Below, in pieces: positions 1 through 10,440 of a stretch of DNA of 64,000 nt. The stretch is from Branchipolynoe longqiensis (Eukaryota > Annelida > Polychaeta > Phyllodocida > Polynoidae), in assembly GCA_030323885.1 (NCBI GenBank), contig CM059193.1, positions 75,461,040 through 75,525,039 of the forward strand, written 5' to 3'. Numbering within the stretch: the first letter of the stretch is position 1; the number at the start of each line of letters is the position of its first letter. The translations under genes were made by a program, and so were the position numbers. Under the pieces are notes generated by a model, which was not told where the DNA came from, did not search any database, and saw only the letters and a list, made by a program, of their open reading frames with translations.

Positions 1-484
1 ATTGTGCGTAATGCTTTGGCATTGCGGGTAATCAGGATCGCGAATACAGACCAAGGCGTGCCAGTACTAAGGATGTCTATTGTGTCGCCGACTAGCGGAA
101 TTATTTAGAACTATGTAACAACCTCAAACGCCGAATAGCGGGTATTTGAGAAACCTGGTCGCCGATCGGGTAAACAAGACTTGATGACGTATTACGCAGT
201 ACACTCGAACTGCCGATGCACCCCTTTTCGGGCAGACTTTTGCTATATAAGGCGGCGCAGCGACGGGGTTTGGTCATTACCATCGGAGGAGCCAGGAGAC
301 AATAACCAGCCTTAAATTGGCCTCCCACCCACCCTACATGTGAAAGTGGAAGTAGGGCCATAGCATCTCTAGCCTCGTTTCTTAAGCATTTGTGATCTGA
401 CATTTGTATAACCTGATGTTTAACTTTCCTTAATTAAAAATGCCATAACTATATTTGCTGTGTTCACGTTTTTCCTGATTACAC
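1..484. other. Unassigned, relatively CpG-rich left edge
   Basis: No coding or repeat identity was recognised. The first 300 bases are richer in CpG than most of the window, unlike the AT-rich 400-480. A TATA-like site at 243-252 is listed separately. This could be promoter-proximal host DNA or the remnant of a long terminal repeat. Confidence 0.4.
243..275 (+). promoter_or_regulatory. Candidate TATA-box core promoter
   Basis: The string CTATATAAGGC is followed about 28 bases later by TCATTACC, roughly the spacing of a TATA box and an initiator. It sits in locally CpG-rich sequence. No open frame or known RNA follows, so this is only a motif-level suggestion. Confidence 0.2.
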
Positions 485-803
485 CGGGTGAGATGCCAAG
501 ATGGTCAGAGTGTTGACTGGCTTCCCACAATGGAAATTGTTAGTTCGAACTCCAATCGAGTCAATCCAGTGATATACAACGTTGATCCTTGGTGCTGCCT
601 ATCTTGGTGCTCAACATTACTAGGATAGAGCAATGACTGGTTGTTTCGGTATCATCGTAATGTCACTCAGTGGGATATCAAATCATGGTACTGGCACTAT
701 GGTTTCCCAGTGGGGAAGCGCTATAAAGTCATCATGAATGCATGCACTGCCACGAGTCAGTACCCGTCCTGATATGATTTCCGATGTTGTTAGGATATAT
801 ATC
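485..803 (+). mobile_element. SINE-A copy, diverged
   Basis: The body matches SINE-A: the motif GTGGGATATCA, a CCCAGTGGGG block, CACTGCCACGAGTCAGTACC and CGTCCTGATATGA near the 3' end. The tRNA-like head is degraded but keeps TTCGAACTCCAATCGAGTCA as the B-box region. It abuts a truncated SINE-V at 804. Confidence 0.75.
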
Positions 804-1033
804 TAAGCCGCAATAAACACATGCAAAGTACATAGATGTATAAGGTCCTTCCAGTATAACACATGATTTCCAACACAAACCGACCCTCTGATGGAAATAA
901 CAAATGTGCAGAACAACAGCTGGTTGGAACGGAACATGCCCCAAACTGCAAGTGGGTCCACTGAACAGGATCGATCGATGACGCACACCTTTACAGGTGG
1001 ACACTCTATTGCCTGAACTACGTCTCGCTCCCC
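804..1033 (-). mobile_element. SINE-V copy, 3' end missing
   Basis: Read on the minus strand it begins with a tRNA-like GTAGTTCAGGCAATAGAG (A-box region) and continues through CGATCGATCCTG and GTGGACCCACTTGCAGTTTG, as in the fuller copy at 3292-3621. The V-type 3' domain is not recognisable. It stops where the preceding SINE-A ends, so one may have truncated the other. Confidence 0.65.
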
Positions 1034-1261
1034 AACAAAGATTTAGCTATGCGCAATGCACTTACTTATATTCTAAGTATAACTAATGTGTCAATGAATT
1101 CAGTTTACTGTCACACGACATGGCAATACTTACAAAAACATCTATTCTACTCTAATTGTTGCCAGTAGCTAAAACCCCAGTCACTCATACTCACTGCCAT
1201 CCTGAACATGTTCATTTCAGACACTCGAAAATGGCAATTTTAATTTATTATCAGACAGGAT
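1034..1261. other. Unassigned AT-rich spacer
   Basis: No repeat or coding signal was recognised. Confidence 0.4.
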
Positions 1262-1395
1262 TTGCATGCAGTTATTATTACAACTGATAGTAGTTTCATT
1301 TATGTATTAAGGAATTGTCCTGTACAACCAGAAGACCAGTGCTCTGGTGCTGACAAGAGATATTATTCGATGAATAAACTACACTTCAGTAATAA
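1262..1395 (+). mobile_element. LINE-1 3'-end fragment
   Basis: It contains AGAAGACCAGTGCTCTGGTG, GCTGACAAGAGA and GATGAATAAACTA. The same order of motifs is seen at 24139-24240 and at the 3' end of LINE-1 (29568-29658), so this is a 5'-truncated relic of that family. It keeps the AATAAA signal but has no clear poly(A). Confidence 0.55.
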
Positions 1396-1742
1396 CAAAA
1401 ACTCATCAGAAATTGGTCAGGAAATTGCCATGCCGGATGGAAGAATGGCTTCGAATAGGCGTGTTAAGCTGTCTGGAGCTTCAGCAGTAATTGACGTCAT
1501 GGGCTAGACTTTGGGTGACATTGAAATCAAGGTGCTTCACGAAGATTGGTTGCGTTATATTAGCATCCTTAGTAGAGATTTGTGCTCGCTTATGATGTCA
1601 TTGTGCATTTAGCAGTAAAATACTGTGCAAGATTCACTATCTGTATGTTACCTGTTAGATTAGCTATCACTTTGTTGCCCATGGTGACTGAATGGTAAAA
1701 CACCATAATAGGTGAAGCAAGACCAAAACAGGGTGCATGTCG
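1396..1742. other. Unassigned spacer
   Basis: Short open frames here lack codon structure or recognisable motifs. Confidence 0.4.
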
Positions 1743-1805
1743 CTAGATGGCTGCATTATATATACATATACATACACATGTATACGTATATAACTATATA
1801 TATTC
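1743..1805. repeat. TA-rich simple repeat
   Basis: Imperfect TATATACATATACATACACATG-like dinucleotide sequence just upstream of a SINE-A fragment. Confidence 0.7.
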
Positions 1806-1960
1806 GGATAGGGCAAGGACTGGTTGGCTCAGTGTCAGTGTAATCTGATGTGGGATATAGGATCACGGTGCTGGTGTCCTGGTATCCCAGTGGGGCACAC
1901 TATAAAGTCGTCCTGAGGGCACACTGTCAGAAGTGAGTACCCGTCCTGATGTGATCTTAT
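1806..1960 (+). mobile_element. SINE-A fragment, 5' truncated
   Basis: It starts at AGGGCAAGGACTGGTTGGCT and runs to CCCGTCCTGATGTGATCT, lacking the tRNA-like head. Its 3' end passes into a TA microsatellite. Confidence 0.75.
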
Positions 1961-1965
1961 GCACA

Positions 1966-1971
1966 GATATA

Positions 1972-2017
<46 letters not shown>

Positions 2018-2022
2018 TATAT
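1966..2022. repeat. (TA)n microsatellite
   Basis: An almost uninterrupted TA run, following a SINE-A fragment. Confidence 0.9.
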
Positions 2023-2337
2023 GTACACAAATACGTGATGTCTAACAAATTATGCAAGTATAAAGATATGTAAGGGTTAATTATTACTTATTTGTTATAC
2101 TCCGTAAGACCAACACTGTACAGGTGGCTCAACCTACCCTCCTCTCCTCAACCGGATGTATACCAGTGTCAGCCGGCAGTGTTAGGGGCAAGGGCCTATA
2201 ATCCTTGCCAGAGATTAAACTACTCAACCCACTACCTCATTTTTCTCCCTAATTTGTACTGGATATATGTTTACGCCACTCCAGAAATGGAGATAAGCAT
2301 CGGAATCAAACCTACACACAGTTAATTTTGTTATATT
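2023..2337. other. Unassigned spacer
   Basis: No repeat family was recognised. An open frame of 77 codons at 2092-2325 has no domain-like features. Confidence 0.35.
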
Positions 2338-2484
2338 CCTACTTTGTTGTTGATTGCTCCATAACCATATGATCATTATGAAAAGTGGAATTAGTAAGAA
2401 TGAACATTATTTTCAGGTACAAATCTTTGATTTAAACTACATTTTTCGATTTGTCTTTATATGGGTTTGCGCCTGAACACTTCA
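2338..2484. mobile_element. MITE-5 fragment
   Basis: It ends in GGGTTTGCGCCTGAACACTTCA, close to the terminus of the complete MITE-5 copies at 23909 and 42098. The internal CTCCATAACCATATGAT also matches. The other terminus is not recognisable. Confidence 0.5.
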
Positions 2485-3291
2485 TATGTATATGGATACA
2501 CATATATATATATATTTAGGGGATCTGTGGACAAAGGAATAGGCCTAGCAAAACTAGACCAGGCGGTAAGTAGTGCATGGAAATGAGATTATTAGGCGGG
2601 TATTCTGTTACTTGTTAGAAGGTTCTGAGAACTTATATGTAATGTACACTGCTACATGTCTTCAGGAGACAACTCTGCCTCCAGTCCGATATTGTCCTGA
2701 CATAGCAGATGTCCTGCCGTTGAATGGATATTCAAATGAAGTAAGACAGTTTATACACTGAGCAATTGTCCACACATGCCAGGGGTTCACTGAAGGCAGT
2801 GGTCGGTGAACACAGGTACTACTGTAGTCGAGATAACCCCATTTTGATGGACGGATCTAATTATTCCACATACTGTGGATTAAATATAGATGATGCTCAT
2901 GATGAAGCTGATAGTTGGAAGCGTCACTTGAGAATAAAATAGTAGTTTGATGCATGTTGACTGCCCATGAATATAGCCTGCTATGCCATTTCTGCCAGGA
3001 CCCATTTGACAATGGACACCGGTGTAGCATTGTAAAGCACCCTCATCCAAACCGGGTATTCTGATTTCCGCTGGTCCCTCAGGAGAGACTGAAACTGTGT
3101 ACCCGCATGACAGGTCACAGCTTCAGGGTACATGGCAGACAATGGTGTGAAGTGGTGAATACACATACAAGAAGCGGTATATTTCATTTTCATCGAATGT
3201 AAAATATTTGCTAGGATGATTCCACTGCAATGTACATTGGAAACAAATGCTTGGCAATAGTGGTACCCAGTTTGGTGATACCAGAAGATAT
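2485..3291. other. Unassigned spacer
   Basis: Apart from short TA runs (2490-2515) I see no repeat family. The minus-strand open frame at 2981-3307 (108 codons) overlaps the SINE-V tail and is not gene-like. Confidence 0.35.
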
Positions 3292-3621
3292 TTGTTTTAT
3301 TTAACAATGCCTCTAGAGCACATTGATTTTCATATCATGAGCTATTGGACGTCAAGCATACAGTCATTCTGACATATTTCTTTGGAGGAAACCCACTGTC
3401 GCCACATAGGCTACTCTTTCTGATAAGCAGCAAGGGGTCTTTTATACACACTTTCCCGCAGACAGGACAACATATACCACATCCTTTGATGAACCACTTG
3501 TGGACCACTGGTTGGAACGGAAAATAGCCCAAACTGCAAGTGGGTCCACGGAGCATGATCGATCGCATGACCCAAACCTTCACAGGGGGACACTCTACCG
3601 CCTGAGCTACGTGCCGCTCCT
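3292..3621 (-). mobile_element. SINE-V, near full length (V-SINE type)
   Basis: Minus strand, 5' to 3'. The tRNA-like head is GCACGTAGCTCAGGCGGTAG (A box) with a degenerate B box at GCGATCGATCATG. A central part follows with GTGGACCCACTTGCAGTTTG. The conserved 3' domain then reads AAAGAGTAGCCTATGTGGCG, GTGGGTTTCCTC and TTGACGTCCAATAG, ending in GTTAAATAAAACAAA. The 3' domain resembles the V-SINE (BivaV-like) elements of molluscs from memory. Such SINEs are Pol III transcripts mobilised by a partner LINE. Other copies are at 804, 16890 and 60393. Confidence 0.75.
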
Positions 3622-4014
3622 GCTCCCTGACGTCCCTTATGAGATCACAGAGGCATATGGTTGTAGGTGCAAGGGGAGGTATATTAGTGCAGAGGTTATA
3701 GGGTTGGGAGGGAGTCGTACCCCAGCTTTCTGTGTGTAACTAACTGGAAACTGTGACCCAGTCGCAACTTCAGTCATTCCTGAAGCACCAGCAGAAACTC
3801 GGAATACCCCAATTCCTGACCCCCTAACAATAATTTACGACAATAAATCTGCCGGGGTAAACATAGCTCAGATTAAAACTGCCTCCAGAGGCAATAATAC
3901 TCTAGTATTATACTGCCCCCTCCAGAATAAAACAACCCCCTGTGTGTACTACACTCTACTGCTCTCCAGTGCACTTTTACCCGGGTTTTTGTTATGTTAT
4001 TTTTGTATTATTTG
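3622..4014. other. Unassigned spacer
   Basis: No repeat family or coding signal was recognised. Confidence 0.35.
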
Positions 4015-4086
4015 TTATTTGTTGGTACATTAGTTGTTTAAGCAGGGTACATTTCAGTCCCAGACGACTGGTGCCCCTCATTCCAT
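4015..4086 (-). mobile_element. SINE-B tail fragment
   Basis: The plus strand reads CATTAGTTGTTTAAGCAGGG and CATTCCATTGC, matching the 3' part of SINE-B at 18491-18813 and 60436-60757. It is fused directly to a SINE-A fragment. Confidence 0.6.
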
Positions 4087-4243
4087 TGCTCCTTGCTCTA
4101 TCCAGAATAATGTTGAGCCCCTGGATAGGAAGCGACAAATATCAATTTTTAAGTCATTGGTTTGACTCGACCAGGGTTCGAATCCATGATCCCATCGTCT
4201 ACCAACATGGGAGATGGACACTCTAACTCATTCGGACATTACC
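4087..4243 (-). mobile_element. SINE-A fragment, head half
   Basis: Minus strand. It keeps the tRNA-like head and GGGTTCGAATC-type B box (plus strand AGGGTTCGAATCC complement) and the TAAAAATTGATATTTGTCGC linker, but lacks the distal half. The junction with the SINE-B tail at 4086 looks like a chimeric retro-insert or a later deletion. Confidence 0.7.
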
Positions 4244-4668
4244 AACCAAATATGTGTATGGAGAGTGTTTAGGTTGAAAAGTTAGAACTTATCCATCCTT
4301 GTAAAATCACCACCACAAGTTAGAAACAAAACAGCCTTACAACATATGGTCGTGTAAGTCATGCACGGCGTGCAACGAATAATTCATAGGTGGCCATGTC
4401 ATACTGGATATGCAGGATTATATTACAGGTATCAGACCAACTATCCGGCAAGCTTGCGACCGGAAGTGGCCAGGATTTCTGGATGTGTCCGGTTTTCTTG
4501 AGAAAGCGTAAATATATATAATTAAAGTATAAAATAAAGAATGAAAAGTAAAGTAAAATTAAATTGGTTTTAACAGATACAAATTAATATACTTCTAGAG
4601 CAGGGTCTCTTGGAGTTTATTAAAATGTGTATTGCATCATGAATAGAGTCTACAGTATAATGTCAAAA
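4244..4668. other. Unassigned AT-rich spacer
   Basis: No family was recognised. The A-rich stretch 4500-4570 is low complexity. Confidence 0.35.
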
Positions 4669-4930
4669 TATCATCATCATCATGCTGCTGGTCGCGTTGC
4701 GACAAAGACTGCTTTTATTACTTGACTGTCGCTCTCCATTTAGCTCTCGGCTGTGAGAGTGATGTCCATAAGTCAGGCTTAATGCCTCTAAGCTTCAGGT
4801 TTCTCTTGATGGTGTCCTTGAACCGGAGCACAGGGCACCCTCTCTTTCTGTAACCAGAAGACAGTTGAGAGTAGAGGACTGATGACATCCTCATGAGGTG
4901 TCCAGTCCACCGGAGATTGCCAAAATAGCC
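4669..4930 (-). mobile_element. LINE-2 3'-end fragment (C-terminus plus ATG-repeat tail)
   Basis: The minus strand encodes NLRWTGHLMRMSS, then after a small internal deletion VLYSQLSSGYRKRG and LRFKDTIKRNLKLRGIKPD, ending WRATVK and a stop. An untranslated tail follows with AAAAGCAGTCTTTGTCGC and a terminal (ATG)n repeat at 4671-4684. This is the typical distal region of a LINE polyprotein after the reverse transcriptase domain. The same residues recur in the LINE-2 derivative at 32458. The copy is 5' truncated. Confidence 0.75.
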
Positions 4931-5674
4931 ACCTCCAAAAATAGCCACATTTTGGTAAGTCTGGATTTCTGGAAGCTGGAAAAGAGGTTCGGTACCTGTA
5001 GCACACAACTGTCACGTGCCCCTCGCAGTTTTTTGTCCAGGGTAATATTCCCAGGATGTCAAACTTGTCCGGGGACATTAGTATACCTCTACACCGGTCC
5101 TCTGCATGAAACATATGAGGAGGCCGCTTTTAGTGTAGATTGTCATATCTCATTTAAGTGATATAAATGGTTACGCGCGGAGCTTTTGAAAATCAGAACT
5201 GAAGCGGTGGGTAATAATCTGAGAAGCGACAACCTATTCGCAGTCAGCTAGTACAGTGTTAATCCGCTCCAGTTTAATCTGGAAATCTCAGCACTCCAAC
5301 TAAAATATCCTAATGGAGTAAATTTCCACCATTCATTTAATCCCCCTAATGTTGACATCGTCATAACGAACGATCTCACTACTCTACATATTCGGTTCTC
5401 GAACCAAAGTCTGGATTACTGAATGTGGAATTGATGTGACAATATAACTTCCGTTGTTTTCTTTTTTCTTGTGATGAATTTATTTACCCTGTTCATAATA
5501 GATAGGTGTGTTAACACTTTGTAAAAGTCGCCGATAACTCATAAGAATATTGTGGTCGCCGCTGGGCAGCACTAATCCAATTTGATTAATATCTTTTGAA
5601 TTTTGTCTTCGTCATTATTTAGGTTTTCTTGCTTCTTGTTTATGGCTGGTAACTGTTTGTAGATAGCAAACAGT
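4931..5674. other. Unassigned spacer
   Basis: No repeat or coding signal was recognised. Confidence 0.35.
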
Positions 5675-5740
5675 CCAACATCCAATGTTTATTTCCATTT
5701 TTGGATTGGCGTTTACGTGATGTTGCACCTGAACTCTTCA
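5675..5740. mobile_element. MITE-5 terminal fragment
   Basis: It contains TTTTTGGATTGGCGTTTACG and ends GCACCTGAACTCTTCA, matching one terminus of MITE-5. Confidence 0.55.
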
Positions 5741-5804
5741 GATATATTCACTTGTTATCTGTCATCTATAATATGGCTATGTCGATTTTCTTTAGGATAC
5801 CTAA

Positions 5805-5931
5805 AATGGTGGACAAGCTGGCATAGCCAAATCTGAACAAGTGTTTTCTGGATTCCCAGGTGAGAGGTTATGACTTCGAGACCTGGGCGAGTCAAACCAA
5901 CAGCGTATCAAATGAACACTTGTCACGATCT
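5805..5931 (+). mobile_element. SINE-A, left half, split by an insertion
   Basis: Head and linker of a SINE-A: GACTTCGAGACCTGGGCGAG is the B-box region, followed by TCAAACCAAC and ACACTTGTCACGAT. The element resumes at 6347 after an inverted-repeat insert. Confidence 0.65.
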
Positions 5932-6346
5932 AGAATGTAGATAAAGGATACACCCTATACTTGCATACAGGGGTGAATACCAACCCTTTATAAAAGCCAT
6001 CGAAAAAGGGGGGAAATGAAATGAGAGCCTTAATTGACAATCTATGAAGCAACATTTATTCATTATATATGGCTTCATATTTCCCCGCTACCATTGAGTT
6101 GAGAAAAGTAAAATAACATGTAGTTTAAAAGACTTTAAAAGTGAAATCGATGGCATGCTATCGCCGCCATCTCATCTTTTTGCATTCTCTCCCATTTCAC
6201 CAACACTGTGCCGATATAAGTAGCCATTTGATATTGGATCCAGAGTTTCTACTTCCTATTCCATACTAAACCAGTTTTCGCCAGCTTGTATATAGAGTTG
6301 GTATTCACCCCTATAAGTACGGGGTGAATCTTTTATCTATCTAGCA
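5932..6346. mobile_element. MITE with about 50-bp terminal inverted repeats, inserted in SINE-A
   Basis: The left end TAGATAAAGGATACACCC continues to GGGGTGAATACCAAC. The right end is GTTGGTATTCACCCC followed by GGGGTGAATCTTTTATCTAT. The arms form an imperfect inverted repeat of about 50 bases around some 310 bases of non-coding sequence. Insertion is at CTAG within SINE-A, with CTAG at both junctions. No transposase is encoded. Only one copy was seen in the window. Confidence 0.75.
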
Positions 6347-6505
6347 TGACGCTCGGTATTACTAGGATAAAGCGAGGCCTGGTTTGATCGGGATAATACG
6401 ATTGAGTGGGATATCGAATCATAGTGCTGGCAGCCTGGTTGCCCTGTGTAGCAGCACTAAAATATCGTTTTGACTATGAGTGCGCACTGTCACAAGTCGG
6501 GATGG
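6347..6505 (+). mobile_element. SINE-A, right half, split by an insertion
   Basis: It begins ATGACGCTCGGTATTACTAG and continues through AGTGGGATATCGAATCA and GTGCGCACTGTCACAAGTCG, completing the element begun at 5805. Confidence 0.7.
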
Positions 6506-7210
6506 AAAACCACAAACAGGATGGAAAACCACAAAAATACTCTAAATTGGTGAGTGCTGAGACATAATGTATACTGATCGCTATTCCATTGCTCTATGAT
6601 CGAGAAGTTAATATTCAACTGGCTGTAGTCTGATAACACTTATTTCACATTGTCTAATGCTCTTAGCTCCAATTCTGATGAAACTCTCAAAAACTTGCAT
6701 GAAACAAAAGAAAGAAGAACATTATAATAAGCCCGCCATGTAAACTGATTTCCGGGTCCCTTGGGCTGCTGAAAATGATATTATCATTCCATATGGACCC
6801 CTCAGGCATTGAGTCTCTTTTTCTGGCATTAATGGGTTAAAATGGTCGGGTGTTATTTTTTCATCTTATTTTTTTAAGCATAGTGCCACAGGGCTGAAGG
6901 CTTCTGTGATATAGATATTTCTGTGATATTTCAGAGTGATGGTGCGCCGCGCGCGGTAAAAGAGGTAATCACCGCCCATAGAGGGCGCGGCGATGCAGCT
7001 CCGAACAAAAGAGCCCACGACCAATTACACACATGCCGGGAGCAAGTTATGGGAGGTATATCAACTAGCAGGTCAAAATGTGTGACATGGTTCGCGAAAA
7101 GCAGTCACGATAGGGCTGTCGCTTAGCCGCCCTGCAGGAGGACCTGGTCAGTTTGGTTGATCCTCGGCTGAGTCCAGTTACAGTCTTATGAAATGTGTAC
7201 TTGTCGCTAG
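6506..7210. other. Unassigned; includes a GC-rich patch
   Basis: 6940-7150 is CpG-rich (GCGCCGCGCGCGG) in contrast to its surroundings. An open frame of 67 codons at 6923 shows no family. This patch could be the inner flank of the LTR-like element at 7211, or unique host sequence. Confidence 0.35.
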
Positions 7211-7494
7211 TGTAGTAGTCCATGTATAAGCCACATCACCATGTGGCGGTGGTAGTGACTATGCTGACCTTTGGTGCACTGCTGAGGCAACAGGTGGCAG
7301 CACGCTAGTCTGAGGCAGTCCTCCAGTGGTTTGAGCGTCTGTGACTGGCTAGGAGACACCTGCCAACCATGCGAGGCTACCTGTTGTCAGGGGGTGGGTC
7401 ACCTGATTTGGGGAACCATGGAGAGCGGAGAACCGAGTAGCAAACAGGAAAACACATGTTAATCTGTCCTTTTGTCTCTTCACATTGCATTACA
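7211..7494 (+). mobile_element. LTR-like element
   Basis: It starts TGTAGTAGTC and ends TGCATTACA, the same boundary words as the better-supported solo LTR at 12149-12487. Shared inner words are ACATCACCATGTGGCGG against CTACCACGTGGTAGCGGCGG, and a GAACCATGGAGAGC-like block. No target duplication was found and no retroviral-type genes flank it. Confidence 0.4.
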
Positions 7495-7601
7495 AGCAGA
7501 CGAGGTGTGTACAGAAATTCAGCGGTGATGTGTCTACAGGACAGAGTTTGCCTACAATCGCTCTAATTAGTTAATTGGATCGTGCTGTGCAGTAGATTAT
7601 A

Positions 7602-8270
7602 TGAGTCAGCCTCACGAAAATGGTGGTTTATTTAAGATGTCGGTGTCACAATTCTTAAAGTGTAGTGCATTTCTTTGTTTTATATTAAATTATCCTAGAA
7701 ACAAATAAGGTTGTTGTATTTTCTCTACCTTTACATTCAGGATAAATTTAAGGACTTTGTAACACCTCTGTCAATGTTAAACTATAAGTATGCCGATCGA
7801 CGCCGACATCCAATGATCGACGCCGACAACTTTAACAGATGTCGGCGTCACAATGCTTAAAGTCTAGTGCATTTCTTTGTTTTATATTAAATTATCCTAG
7901 AAACAAATAAGGTTGTTGTATTTTCTCTACCTTTACATTCAGGATAAATTTAAGGACTTTGTAACACCTCTGTCAATGTTAAACTATAAGTATGCCGATC
8001 GATGCCGACATCCAATGATCAACGCCGACAACTTTAACAGATGTCGGCATCACAATGCTTAAAGTCTAGTGCATTTCTTTGTTTTATATTAAATTATCCT
8101 AGAAACAAATAAGGTTGTTGTATTTTCTCTACCTTTACATTCAGCATAAATTTAAGGACTTTGCAACACCTCTGTCAATGCTAAACTATAAGTATGCCGA
8201 TCGATGCCGACATCCAATGATCGACGCTGACAACTTCCCCCAATTGGCCTCTTTTTGTGATCCTGACTCA
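7602..8270. mobile_element. MITE-1, three internal 202-bp repeats
   Basis: Terminal inverted repeats read TGAGTCAGCCTCACGAAAAT on the left and, reverse-complemented, TGAGTCAGGATCACAAAAAG on the right, in a TA-rich site. The interior is three tandem units starting at 7636, 7838 and 8040 (spacing exactly 202). Each unit contains ATTATCCTAGAAACAAATAA. Where units meet, GACGCCGACATC and GATGTCGGCGTC form a 12-bp inverted repeat. No coding capacity. Copies with two units lie at 39889 and 59141. Confidence 0.88.
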
Positions 8271-8401
8271 TATATATTTGCACCAAGGCGGGTAGTATCA
8301 CACTATGGGGGTCCATATTTGTGAATCACGAAAGGTGAAAAAAAACACTGGCGTGTGGCAATATACCAAGAGCATCTTTGTGTTATGTCTGCATTTTGAA
8401 A
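8271..8401. other. Unassigned short spacer
   Basis: No family recognised. Confidence 0.3.
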
Positions 8402-9065
8402 CTGGACAGGGCAGCTGCATTGGTAAGAATGCTGATTTGCTTCCCATTGTAAAATATTCTGATAAACGACATAGGGGGAATGCAAATGTTCTATTACTGA
8501 TCGTTGTATGTGACCACTCATCTATGTATATATATGTAAGGGCTGGTGGTACCTGAGTGGGATGTAAATAGACATAGCGGTGCTGGCAGGTCTGGGTGTA
8601 AGGGCACTCAGGGCCTACCCCCTCCTCCTCTGCTGGGTAGACTCACCACACTCAGGGTTACGGTTGGTGGTGGTCATAGGGGCCATAAAGCTTGGTGGTG
8701 GTGGGCAGACCACTGGTAGCCATAGGGACCAGGAATGCTGGATCCCTATTGGTAGGCCCAAGAATGCTTGTTTTCCCTTGGAGGAAAGGGGTGGGGTGAT
8801 ACTTTACAATGAACCGTGTAACCATATAAATAATATAAGAGATGGCTACGCCCTCGTAGGAGAAAAGAGACAAAGCGAGGAGTGTATGAATAAATAAATA
8901 AATAATTAATTGCATGCATATTAAAAGAGAAATAAATATCACAAAATGCGCTACCCCTTTATATTCATATAATACGTTATATCTCACAGACCAGAGGGCT
9001 TGACTCTCTCTCCTTCTTTACGCTTTATACTCTTCCTTTCTCTTTGTCTGTATTGATTTCACTAT
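8402..9065 (+). repeat. Repeat H, copy 1 (unclassified dispersed repeat)
   Basis: It shares long ordered blocks with 37940-38445: AATGCAAATGTTCTATTACT, GGGATGTAAATAGACATAG, ACCAGGAATGCTGGATCCCT, ATTGGTAGGCCCAAGAATGC and CCAGAGGGCTTGACTCTCTC. This copy carries an extra AT-rich stretch (8840-8985). No terminal repeats or coding frame are evident. It is a non-coding interspersed repeat of unknown class. Confidence 0.7.
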
Positions 9066-9069
9066 AGTT

Positions 9070-9385
9070 GATAGTCCAGTTTGTGTCGGTACAAGTTTTG
9101 AACATGCACAAAACTTAGAACGGATGCTGTCGGATTGACGTCTATGGTTCTTGTCCGGTTTGAGTTTGTTTTGTCCGTTGGCTATCTGTTCATGTCCGTT
9201 TTATGTCCATTTTATGTCTGTTTTATGTCCCTTTCACATCCGTTTCATGTCAGTTCGTCCAGTGGCCTTTGACCTAATATCGGAACATTTTGACACATTT
9301 CAAAACATTTTGATACTTATGACGCCCGGACTAGACAGTTCTGTCCATTGCTCAATCCGGTGATGTGTGACAGGGGTTTTAACGA
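9070..9385. mobile_element. Foldback element FB5, left end missing
   Basis: The right end TGTGTGACAGGGGTTTTAAC matches the right ends of FB1 and FB4. The interior iterates words such as ATGTCCGTTTTATGTCC, and 9094-9112 carries TTTTGAACATGCACAAAA, close to the core motif seen in FB1, FB2 and FB4. No matching left terminus was found next to repeat H. Confidence 0.5.
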
Positions 9386-9532
9386 TGTGAACTGGAAATA
9401 ATGGACAAAGTAGAAAATGGACGATAAAAACAGGACTGCAGACAATTTTGATAAATTGACAGATGAAAACAACTGAACCACTACATGAAGCTACACATTT
9501 GGTCATCATGTTTGACATATGCTCGTGGACCA

Positions 9533-9932
9533 GACGGGATGGCCGAATGAGTTAGAGTGTCCGTCTCCCGTGCTGGTAGATCGTGGGGTCGTGGGTTCGA
9601 GTCCCGGTCGAGTCAAACCAATGACTTTAAAATTGATACTTGTTGCTTCCTAGCCAGGCGCTCGGCATTATTAGGATAGGGCAAGGACTGGTGTGCTCAG
9701 TGTCAGGATAATGTGACTGAGTGGGATACCAGGTCATGGTGCCGGCGGCCTGGTTTCCCAGTGGGACAGCACTATAAAGTCACCATGAGTGCGCACTGTC
9801 ACAATTCGGTACCCGTCCTGATATGACCTTAGATGTTGCTAGGACGTAAAACAACAACAAACAAACAAACATATGCTCGTCCTAATATGACCTTAGATGT
9901 TGCGAGGACATACATCTCCAACAACCAACCAA
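9533..9932 (+). mobile_element. SINE-A with duplicated tail
   Basis: Reference copy of the family. The tRNA-Ser-like head starts GACGGGATGGCCGAATGAGT (A-box region) and has GTGGGTTCGAGTCCCGGTCG as B box. A linker follows (TTGATACTTGTTGCTTCC), then the body: CGGCATTATTAGGATAGGGC, CAGGATAATGTGACTGAGTG, CCCAGTGGGACAGCACTATA, GTGCGCACTGTCACAATTCG. The tail is GATATGACCTTAGATGTTGC followed by AACAAACAAAC. From 9871 the tail is repeated once more (ATATGACCTTAGATGTTGCG, ending CCAACCAACC). No protein is encoded. Head and family class are from resemblance to tRNA-Ser. Confidence 0.88.
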
Positions 9933-9996
9933 CTTAGCGTACACAATCTGCCAGATAATCGACAGTCACAAATTTAGAATTTGCGAGGCGAGCGGG

Positions 9997-10322
9997 TGTT
10001 GTTGTTGGTTGGTTGTTGGAGTTTTACATCCTGGAAATATCTAAGGTCATATCTTGATGGATAGCGACTTGTGACACTGCGCACTCATTTCATCTTTATA
10101 GTGCTGCTCCACTGGGAAATTAGTCTGCCAGCAACATGACCCGATAACCCACTTAGTCACATTATCCTGACACTGAGGTAAACCAATCTTTGCCCTATCC
10201 TATTAATGCCGAGCGCCAGGCTAGCAAGTCACAAATATCAATTTTATAATTCAATGTTTTGACTGGACCGGGAACCATCCGCACGTGAGGCCCGCACTGA
10301 ACAGATTGGGCCACCGTGCCCG
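9997..10322 (-). mobile_element. SINE-A, alternative head type
   Basis: Complete body and tail on the minus strand. The head begins CCGGGCACGGTGGCCCAATC instead of GACGGGATGG, although the rest of the element is the same family. Confidence 0.82.
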
Positions 10323-10324
10323 GA

Positions 10325-10440
10325 TCCTAGGATAATGCGACTGAGCCGCATATCACACCAGGGTCCCAACAATGCGATGTCCCACTGGGGCAACACTATC
10401 AAACCACTATGAGGATGCTATGTCGCAAGGTGGTAACTCA
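10325..10440 (+). mobile_element. SINE-A body fragment
   Basis: GGATAATGCGACTGAG, a degraded ATATCACACCAGG and CCCACTGGGGCAACACTATC match the SINE-A body. Head and tail are absent. Confidence 0.5.

Noticed and set aside
7636..8241. CRISPR-like or ordinary satellite array
   Set aside because: The three 202-bp units are enclosed by transposon termini, and no spacers exist.
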